NCBI GenBank assembly: GCA_017457465.1
Contig: JAFTHJ010000095.1
Location: 1-12,216 of the forward strand
DNA length: 12,216 nt
Source of the DNA: Clostridia bacterium
Lineage (GTDB): Bacteria; Bacillota; Clostridia; Oscillospirales; CAG-272
Direction: 5' to 3'
Positions 1-5,240 of this stretch are shown here, in pieces. Both the position numbers and the translations under genes were made by a program. Below the pieces are notes generated by a model. The model had not been told where the DNA came from. It did not search any database and was given only the letters and a program-made list of their open reading frames with translations. The number at the start of each line of letters is the position of its first letter. Positions within the stretch are counted from its first letter, which is position 1.

Positions 1-1
1 G

Positions 2-331
2 TACGATGAAGCGCTTACTTTCGAGGACGATGAGACTATGTACGCGTTTTTGTTGGAAAGTGTTATTCCGAAGTCAAGAGAGCTTGTTGAAAAAGCAGAG
101 TCGATATCGGTAGAAACAGAAGAGGTACGCAAGATACACGAGCTATATCTCTCTGCGATAAATCAGCAGAACCAAGCCTTTACAATTATGCTTTCAGCAC
201 TGGAAAGCGGGGATTTCGAAACGATAGCCCTCGCTAATGAAAAGCTGGACGAGGCAAGAGCATCTATGCGTGAGCACAATGCCGCTCTTGAAAATCTGGC
301 AAAGGAAAACGATGTCGAGCTGATTGACTAA
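2..331 (+). CDS. Unrecognised helical protein, C-terminal part (5' end outside window)
   Basis: The frame is open from the first bases of the window and ends at TAA 329-331, so this is the last 109 residues of a longer protein. The internal ATG at 38 has no convincing ribosome binding site and is probably not the start. The visible part is highly charged and predicted almost wholly alpha-helical, with runs rich in Glu, Lys, Ala and Leu and a NQQNQAF segment in the middle, compatible with a coiled-coil or helical-bundle tail. No membrane segment, catalytic motif or cysteine is visible. A perfect 12-bp hairpin follows 22 bases after the stop, so this is the last gene of its transcript. I do not recognise the family. 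C-terminal helical domains of this sort occur in Clostridia lipoproteins, but the N-terminus that would decide this is missing. Confidence 0.75.
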   Translation, partial: YDEALTFEDDETMYAFLLESVIPKSRELVEKAESISVETEEVRKIHELYLSAINQQNQAFTIMLSALESGDFETIALANEKLDEARASMREHNAALENLAKENDVELID

Positions 332-353
332 ATATAACAGCAACATAAAAAAT

Positions 354-389
354 AACAACCATCGGTACGAAAGTGTCCGATGGTTGTTT
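354..389 (+). terminator. Intrinsic terminator of the first gene
   Basis: A perfect 12-bp stem (354-365 paired with 377-388) closes on an inner AC/GT pair capped by a GAAA tetraloop (369-372). The left arm starts with AACAACC and the right arm ends in GGTTGTTT, giving a short T-rich tail. It lies 22 nt after the stop of the upstream gene. Confidence 0.8.
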
Positions 390-440
390 ACATTGAAGAG
401 AAGCCTCGAAAATTAAATTATACGATAAATCGGAAACCAA

Positions 441-505
441 AAACCTTTTGTTAAAAAAGGTTTGAAGGGAGCGCGAGGGGAACTTTCCTTAAAAGTTCCC
501 CTCGC
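441..505 (-). repeat. Twin-hairpin dispersed repeat, copy 1, at the 3' end of pncB (probable terminator)
   Basis: There are two hairpins side by side: AAACCTTTT 441-449 with its complement at 455-463, and a 14-bp GC-rich stem 473-486 paired with 492-505 (loop CCTTA). They are joined by GAAGGGAGC. Read in the direction of pncB transcription the GC-rich hairpin comes first, 18 nt after the pncB stop, so it probably terminates pncB. Nineteen bases (461-479) are identical, on the opposite strand, to 11917-11935 downstream of sigE, which shows a dispersed repeat and not a one-off terminator. The gap up to the upstream gene (390-440) holds nothing I can support. Confidence 0.8.
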
Positions 506-523
506 ATTACTTTTTATTTTATT

Positions 524-1963
524 TTATTTTATCTTTCTATGCTCGGAAATCATAGCGTGTTTGATGTCCCAGAGCTTTTGAGAAAGGTCGACATAGTAGT
601 TATGAGGATTGCTGAAGCGGCGAACCTCGTCCCACATACCCTCTATTTCTTCCTGACAGTGCTTTCTTATCTCGTGAATTGTGGGAATCTTATAGACGAG
701 CTTTCCTTTTTCGTATATCCTGTGGTGAAGCTCCTCTGCGGTGTAGTTGGTCAGAGTTTTGCGCTTCCAGGTATACTCGGGGTCAAACAGCTCTATCGGC
801 TTCGTATCGTCAACTGTCTCATCATAGACACAGAGCAGGTCAGCCTCTGCCTTACCCGTCTCCTTGTCGCGCAGACGGTAGAGCTTCTTGAAGTGAGGCG
901 TGGTTATCTTGCCAACGTTCTCGCTTATCTTGATTTTCGGTATAACCTCGCCGTTCTTGCCCTCGACCGCGCAGAGCTTGTAAACTCCGCCGAACACGGG
1001 GTCGCTCTTTGCGGTGATAAGTCTCTCACCGACACCAAACGCGTCGACCTCGGCACCCTGACGGATAAGCTCACGGATAAGATATTCGTCAAGCGAGTTG
1101 GATATAACTATACGGCACTCGGTAAGTCCCGCGTCGTCGAGCATTTTTCTCACCTTCTTCGTGAGGTAGGTGATGTCACCCGAGTCTATTCTGACACCGC
1201 ACTTGGTTATTCCCATCTCCTTGAAAACCTTTATGGCGTTGGGAATACCGCTCTCAAGAACATTGAATGTGTCGACAAGCAGGGTAGCGTTGTTGGGATA
1301 TATCTCACAGTAGGTCTTGAACGCCTCATACTCACTGTCGAACATCTGTACCCACGAGTGCGCCATAGTACCAGTGCAGGGAACATCATAATCTCTGTCA
1401 ACTATCGTACAGGCGGTAGTGCCGACTCCGCCGATATAAGCCGCTCTCGCTCCGAGCATTGCCGCATCGGCTCCTTGAGCGCGGCGTGAGCCGAACTCGC
1501 TCACAGCGCGTCCCTTTGCGGCTCTCGTGAGTCTTGACGCTTTGGTAGCGATGAGCGACTGATGATTTATCATCATAAGAACATAGGTCTCAATAAATTG
1601 CGCTTCAATTGCGGGAGCCTTGACTACCATCAGGGGCTCACTCGGGAAAACTACGGTTCCCTCAGGGATAGCCCAGATATCTCCCGTGAATTTGAAGTTG
1701 CGGAGATATTCGAGGAATTCCTCGCAGAAGCAACCCTTGGAGCGGAGAAACTCAATATCCTCATCGGTGAACTTGAGATTCTCAATATATTCGATTACCT
1801 GCTCAAGACCTGCGGCGATAGCATATCCGCCGTTGTCGGGATTATTGCGGTAGAATACGTCAAAGTATACTATTCTGTCGCCGATACCCGCCTTCAGATA
1901 TCCGTTTCCCATTGTCAGCTCATAGTAATCGCAGAGCATAGTCAGATTTCTTTTTACGTCCAT
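524..1963 (-). CDS. pncB: Nicotinate phosphoribosyltransferase
   Basis: PncB (EC 6.3.4.21) joins nicotinate to PRPP, with ATP hydrolysis, to give nicotinate mononucleotide, the entry step of the Preiss-Handler NAD salvage route; it acts in the cytoplasm. The 479-residue length suits the family. Diagnostic segments are DYYELTMGNGY (12-22), EFGSRRAQG (156-164, phosphoribosyl binding), TGTMAHSW (197-204) with the conserved His202 expected to be phosphorylated during catalysis, RIDSGDI (259-265) and GVGERL (310-315) near the product phosphate site. The ATG at 1963 is preceded by a perfect AAGGAGG (minus strand, 1971-1977). The gene is divergent from nadE, whose start lies 189 nt away, and both act in NAD synthesis, so shared control is plausible, although I could not identify an operator or a clean promoter on this side. 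Reading ends just before the twin-hairpin repeat. Confidence 0.95.
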   Translation of the reverse strand: MDVKRNLTMLCDYYELTMGNGYLKAGIGDRIVYFDVFYRNNPDNGGYAIAAGLEQVIEYIENLKFTDEDIEFLRSKGCFCEEFLEYLRNFKFTGDIWAIPEGTVVFPSEPLMVVKAPAIEAQFIETYVLMMINHQSLIATKASRLTRAAKGRAVSEFGSRRAQGADAAMLGARAAYIGGVGTTACTIVDRDYDVPCTGTMAHSWVQMFDSEYEAFKTYCEIYPNNATLLVDTFNVLESGIPNAIKVFKEMGITKCGVRIDSGDITYLTKKVRKMLDDAGLTECRIVISNSLDEYLIRELIRQGAEVDAFGVGERLITAKSDPVFGGVYKLCAVEGKNGEVIPKIKISENVGKITTPHFKKLYRLRDKETGKAEADLLCVYDETVDDTKPIELFDPEYTWKRKTLTNYTAEELHHRIYEKGKLVYKIPTIHEIRKHCQEEIEGMWDEVRRFSNPHNYYVDLSQKLWDIKHAMISEHRKIK

Positions 1964-2062
1964 TTTGTGTCCTCCTTGCCGAAAATATCGGTTAAATTGT
2001 GGTTTTGTTGAATATTTTTTTAAAAAATCAGTCAGAGCTTCGTAAAAAAATCAAAATGTGTA

Positions 2063-2091
2063 TTGTAATTTTTGAAAAAAGAAGGTATAAT
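2063..2091 (+). promoter_or_regulatory. Sigma-A type promoter of nadE
   Basis: TTGTAA (2063-2068), a 17-nt spacer and a perfect TATAAT (2086-2091) are present. Transcription would start near 2098. This rules out a TTG start at 2072 for nadE, because that codon lies between the two promoter boxes. Confidence 0.8.
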
Positions 2092-2152
2092 GAGAACAAG
2101 CCGTGATAGTGATTTGTCTTGTTCGCGGCAAAATCCATTAAGGAGCGTTTTG

Positions 2153-4084
2153 ATGAAACACGGATTTGTAAAGGTTGCGGCGGCTACCCCGCGCGTTAGC
2201 GTTGCCGACTGCAAAGCGAATCTTCACGAGATGCGCAGGATATTCGACGAAGCCTGTGTGATGGGAGTTAAGATACTCGTGTATCCCGAGCTCTGTATAA
2301 CGGGCTATACCTGTGCCGACCTCTTTTATTCCGATGTATTGCTCACCTCTGCGCGTGACGCACTTCTCAAGTTTGCGAAGGGTACGTCATACTCCGATAT
2401 GATTAGTATAGTCGGTTTGCCCCTCGTTGTCAATGATAAAATTTATAATTCCGCCGCAATTTGTCAAAAAGGACAAATTTTAGGCGTTATTCCCAAGTCT
2501 TATATGCCTAATTACGCAGAATTCGGGGAGCCCCGTCATTTTGCACCCGCACCCTCACTTACCGAGGATATAACCATAGGCGAGTTTTCCGTCCCCTTTG
2601 GCACCAAGCTCATTTTCGCGTGTCGGGAGCTTCCCGAGCTGAAGATAGCCGCGGAGATATGCGAGGATTTGTGGGTAAGCGTACCGCCCTCCTGCGCCCA
2701 CACGGCGGCGGGAGCTACGGTGATAGCTAACCTCTCCGCGTCAAATGAAACGGTGGCAAAGGATGATTACAGACGTCTGATTGTAAAGGCGCAGTCCGCC
2801 AAATGCTCATGCGCATATGTTTATGCCGCTTGCGGCGAGGGCGAGTCTACCACCGACCTCGTTTTCGGGGGAAACTCAATTATTGCCGAGAACGGAACAG
2901 TTCTTGCCGAAAGAGCGCCCTTTGATTACGCGAGGGGTGAGCTGATATGCACCGAGATTGACGTTTGCCGCCTCTCCTTTGAGCGCAGACGAATGAATAC
3001 GTATACTGTTAACTCCGAGGGATATAGAAAAATAGAATTTTCTATGGAAATAGCAGATACCGAGCTTACGCGAGAGGTTGAGGCACATCCCTTTATCCCC
3101 GCCGATAAAGCGGAGAGAGAGAGACGTTGCAGACAGATACTCTCAATTCAAGCGCACGGACTGGCGCAGAGAATCAAGAGGGCTTACGCCGACAAATGCG
3201 TTATCGGAATATCGGGCGGACTCGATTCCTGCCTTGCGATACTTGTAGCGGCAGAGGCGCTTGACCTTCTCGGTCGTCCGAGAACAGACATTCTCGGAGT
3301 TACAATGCCTTGCTTCGGCACAACGGGAAGAACCCGCTCTAATGCCGAGATACTTTGCGCGGCTCTTGGCGCCGAGATGATATGTGTTGATATCGGAGCT
3401 TCGGTCAGACAGCATTTTGCCGATATCGGACACGACGAGAGCGTGACTGATGTGGTTTACGAAAACTCACAGGCAAGAGAGAGAACACAGGTGCTTATGG
3501 ATGTCGCAAACGCGCGTAACGGTATAGTTGTCGGAACGGGTGACCTTTCCGAGTTGGCGCTCGGTTGGGCGACATACAACGGTGACCATATGTCTATGTA
3601 CGGAGTGAACGCATCTGTACCGAAAACTCTTGTCAGACACCTTGTGGCTTGGTACGCCGAGAGGGCAGAGAGTAAGGGTAAGAATGAGCTTTGCGAGGTT
3701 CTGCGTGATATTCTCGATACACCTGTCAGCCCCGAGCTTCTTCCTGCCGACGAGAACGGCGAGATAGCGCAGAAGACGGAGGATATCGTAGGACCTTACG
3801 AGATTCACGATTTTTATCTTTACAATATGATACGCTTCGGGTTTGCTCCCGATAAGCTTTACAGACTCGCGAAAATCGCTTTTGCGGGGGTATATAGCGA
3901 CGAGGTACTGCTCAAATGGCTCAAAAACTTCGTGAGAAGGTTTTTCGCGCAGCAGTTCAAGCGCTCCTGCCTACCCGACGGACCGAAGGTCGGAAGCGTG
4001 TCATTCTCGCCCAGAGGCGATTGGCGTATGCCGAGTGACGCTTCCCGCGAGGAGTGGATGAGGATAGTTGATTCTTTAGAATAA
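2153..4084 (+). CDS. nadE: Glutamine-dependent NAD(+) synthetase
   Basis: NadE (EC 6.3.5.1) amidates nicotinate adenine dinucleotide to NAD with ATP and ammonia released from glutamine, the last step of NAD synthesis. The 643-residue protein has two domains. An N-terminal nitrilase-type glutaminase (about 1-290) shows the Glu46-Lys115-Cys170 triad in YPELCITG, IPKSY and AEICEDLW. A C-terminal NAD synthase domain (about 320-640) shows the SGGLDS ATP pyrophosphatase loop (354-359), PCFGTTGRTRSNAE, QARERTQVLMDVAN and GTGDLSELALGW. Both active sites look intact. The open frame extends upstream to a TTG at 2072, but the ATG at 2153 is chosen: AAGGAG lies at 2140-2145, the promoter lies upstream at 2063-2091, and the family's conserved N-terminus begins at MKHGFVKVAAATP. 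It is divergent from pncB and closed by the terminator at 4144-4186. Confidence 0.97.
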   Translation: MKHGFVKVAAATPRVSVADCKANLHEMRRIFDEACVMGVKILVYPELCITGYTCADLFYSDVLLTSARDALLKFAKGTSYSDMISIVGLPLVVNDKIYNSAAICQKGQILGVIPKSYMPNYAEFGEPRHFAPAPSLTEDITIGEFSVPFGTKLIFACRELPELKIAAEICEDLWVSVPPSCAHTAAGATVIANLSASNETVAKDDYRRLIVKAQSAKCSCAYVYAACGEGESTTDLVFGGNSIIAENGTVLAERAPFDYARGELICTEIDVCRLSFERRRMNTYTVNSEGYRKIEFSMEIADTELTREVEAHPFIPADKAERERRCRQILSIQAHGLAQRIKRAYADKCVIGISGGLDSCLAILVAAEALDLLGRPRTDILGVTMPCFGTTGRTRSNAEILCAALGAEMICVDIGASVRQHFADIGHDESVTDVVYENSQARERTQVLMDVANARNGIVVGTGDLSELALGWATYNGDHMSMYGVNASVPKTLVRHLVAWYAERAESKGKNELCEVLRDILDTPVSPELLPADENGEIAQKTEDIVGPYEIHDFYLYNMIRFGFAPDKLYRLAKIAFAGVYSDEVLLKWLKNFVRRFFAQQFKRSCLPDGPKVGSVSFSPRGDWRMPSDASREEWMRIVDSLE

Positions 4085-4143
4085 AAAATTTCTTATTGGA
4101 GAAATCACATGGCGCAGATTTGCTCCGCAGTAAACAAATAAGT

Positions 4144-4186
4144 AGCCCCGACAGATTTTTTAGTGTCTGTCGGGGTTCGTTTTATT
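4144..4186 (+). terminator. Terminator between nadE and the converging small gene
   Basis: A perfect 10-bp stem CCCCGACAGA (4146-4155) pairs with 4166-4175, extended by one G-T and one A-T pair, with a T-rich loop and a following TTCGTTTTATT. It lies 60 nt after the nadE stop. The two genes converge here and the loop is T-rich, so it may also stop transcripts from the minus strand. The stretch 4085-4143 before it holds no gene that I can support. Confidence 0.85.
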
Positions 4187-4205
4187 CTATTAGATAAATT
4201 GGAAT

Positions 4206-4514
4206 TTAGAATACTCCCTTGTTGTATTTTATTTGTACTGCAACAATGCAACCTATGCCAATCACCAATCCTATCATAAGTATAGCCACGGCAAGTATGG
4301 TCAAATTTTCAAATAGACCTATGATACCGCTGAGCAATAAAACTGTTGAGATAACAAGCATTGCTTTTCCAAAGGCTTTTCCGTAGGCTGCTTTATCTGT
4401 AACTTTTGTTTGGTGTTAATCTTGAATAAAATCAGTTTTGACTCGGTATATAGCAATACCCAGTCCTGTAAAAAGTGCTGCAATTAAAAACATAATAATA
4501 GAGTAAGCTAACAT
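4206..4514 (-). pseudogene. Small three-helix membrane protein gene broken by an in-frame TAA
   Basis: The ATG at 4514 has a good GAGGTG ribosome site (4521-4526). The frame runs 32 codons, meets TAA at 4418-4416, then continues in the same frame for 69 more codons to TAA at 4208-4206. The full product would be 102 residues plus the interrupted position: helix 1 (about 3-22, MLAYSIIMFLIAALFTG), a polar loop, then helices at about 53-68 and 72-93, ending IKYNKGVF. The loop around the stop reads TDFIQD-stop-HQTKVTDKAAYGKAF. From memory of related small membrane proteins a Tyr would be expected at the stop (DYHQTK), so a single TAC or TAT to TAA change would explain it. The family may be DUF3784-like, but I am unsure. 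The sequence is AT-richer than its neighbours, which suggests acquisition. A sequencing error is the alternative to a true pseudogene. Confidence 0.7.
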
Positions 4515-4604
4515 CTTAATCACCTCGTCAAATTCTTATTTATCGTTTTGTGTTATCGCCGATTTCGCCTTTGTATTACAAAGGCACAGGGCAAAGCCAT
4601 ACCC

Positions 4605-5123
4605 CTATTCTTCTGCGTATAATTCGTCGTAGTACCAACGCGTCGGGTTTTCGTGAATGTATTTTACGATTTTCTCATAATCCTCACGACCACGAATTAC
4701 ATGCTCATAAAAAGAAGTTTGGAATAATTTTTCTGCCAATCCAACCTTTTTACATTCTATTGTTGTCAGTGATTTATACGCACAAATCATATCCATGATC
4801 GTAGGGCGGGGGCTTGCTCCCGCCGCATCGCCCTCCAAAATCAAAACAATGTGAATATGATTTGGCATAATTACATATCTGTCGACCGAAAGGTAGGGAT
4901 AGCGTTCTTCGAGTAATAATAATTGCTCTTCCGCAACCTTTCCAAATGTGGTGTACTCGATTCCGTCTGTTTCGGCGGGAGCAAGCCCCCGCCCTACGAT
5001 GCGAGATAGTACGCACCTTCTGTTTTGAGTACATATTGTAACAAAATATGCACCTGCGGAGCTATAATCATAATTATCAAGTCGAGGATGCTTTCTTTTT
5101 GGCAATTCTTTTTTGTTATACAT
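4605..5123 (-). CDS. REP-associated tyrosine transposase (RAYT, IS200-like HUH family)
   Basis: RAYTs are single-domain HUH endonucleases that nick and join single-stranded DNA at REP palindromes. From the chosen start the protein has 172 residues. Visible motifs are SAGAYFVTICTQNR (the first strand), the metal-binding His89-Ile-His91 in MPNHIHIV, and the probable nucleophile Tyr149 in REDYEKIVKYIHENP; all are intact. The frame is open back to an ATG at 5195, but that extension translates a hairpin and overlaps the promoter. The probable transcription start is near 5133, leaving Met at 5129 or 5123; 5123 is preferred because GGGTG lies six bases upstream. Two loops, reading VGRGLAPAE and AGASPRPT, are encoded by a perfect inverted pair of REP-like palindromes, so the gene carries its own likely substrate sequence. 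It stands alone, without typical insertion sequence ends, as RAYTs usually do. Confidence 0.9.
   Translation of the reverse strand: MYNKKELPKRKHPRLDNYDYSSAGAYFVTICTQNRRCVLSRIVGRGLAPAETDGIEYTTFGKVAEEQLLLLEERYPYLSVDRYVIMPNHIHIVLILEGDAAGASPRPTIMDMICAYKSLTTIECKKVGLAEKLFQTSFYEHVIRGREDYEKIVKYIHENPTRWYYDELYAEE
4798..4825 (+). repeat. REP-like palindrome, family 1, copy A (inside the RAYT gene)
   Basis: GTAG (4801-4804) directly abuts an 8-bp hairpin, 4805-4812 paired with 4817-4824, with one G-T wobble and a CTTG loop. The 28 bases 4798-4825 are perfectly repeated in inverted orientation at 4973-5000. The GTAG-plus-hairpin layout is that described for REP sequences recognised by TnpA-REP enzymes. 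Here it codes for part of a loop in the transposase. Confidence 0.85.
4973..5000 (-). repeat. REP-like palindrome, family 1, copy B (inside the RAYT gene)
   Basis: This is the exact inverted partner of 4798-4825, 147 nt away. On the minus strand GTAG (4997-4994) precedes the hairpin. In this pair the two GTAG heads point outward. It codes for the VGRGLAPAE loop of the transposase. Confidence 0.85.
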
Positions 5124-5139
5124 TTTCATCACCCATTCC

Positions 5140-5168
5140 ATTATAACACAAATCGGCAGAGGAAACAA
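5140..5168 (-). promoter_or_regulatory. Promoter of the RAYT gene
   Basis: On the minus strand, TTGTTT (5168-5163), a 17-nt spacer and a perfect TATAAT (5145-5140) with an extended -10 TGT just before it. The start of transcription would fall near 5133, only about ten bases before the preferred start codon. The -35 box lies in the loop of the hairpin 5153-5179. Confidence 0.65.
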
Positions 5169-5179
5169 TCCTCTGCCGA
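5153..5179. terminator. Hairpin between the ABC operon and the RAYT gene
   Basis: A perfect 10-bp stem TCGGCAGAGG (5153-5162) pairs with 5170-5179, with a 7-nt loop. On the plus strand it is followed by AATTTTGTGTTT; on the minus strand by TTTGTGTT. The weak T tails make a terminator role for the ABC operon plausible but not certain. Confidence 0.5.
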
Positions 5180-5191
5180 AATTTTGTGTTT

Positions 5192-5225
5192 GCAAATTCT
5201 CTGTTAAGGAGGACAGAGAATTTGC
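5192..5225. terminator. Second hairpin just after the ABC operon
   Basis: A perfect 13-bp stem GCAAATTCTCTGT (5192-5204) pairs with 5213-5225 around an 8-nt loop. It begins 15 nt after the stop of the downstream ABC gene. There is no clean T run directly behind it on the minus strand, so it may stabilise the 3' end instead of terminating alone. The plus-strand loop reads TAAGGAGG, which looks like a ribosome site but precedes no gene. Confidence 0.5.
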
Positions 5226-5240
5226 GACAGCAATTTTTTA

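Noticed and set aside
539..1489. Long plus-strand open frame of 316 codons opposite pncB.
   Set aside because: It is antisense to a clearly conserved enzyme and has no motif or ribosome site; it is a shadow of pncB codon use.
2094..2124. nadE leader as a riboswitch.
   Set aside because: The left arm of the only stem lies at or before the expected transcription start, and the leader of about 55 nt matches no NAD riboswitch that I know.
2072..2152. TTG-initiated extension of nadE by 27 residues.
   Set aside because: The codon lies inside the nadE promoter and the extension lacks family similarity; ATG 2153 has a strong ribosome site.
4109..4141. Ten-codon frame (MAQICSAVNK) after nadE with GGAG upstream.
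   Set aside because: Far too short, no conservation evidence, and it runs straight up to the terminator.
4567..4585. 8-bp palindrome GCCTTTGT/ACAAAGGC downstream of the RAYT stop as a terminator.
   Set aside because: The loop is three bases and no T run follows on the minus strand; it may contribute to 3' end formation but cannot be called.
5124..5195. N-terminal extension of the RAYT reading frame to an ATG at 5195.
   Set aside because: The extension translates the 5153-5179 hairpin, precedes the TATAAT box and has no homology to the family N-terminus; initiation at 5129 or 5123 fits the promoter.
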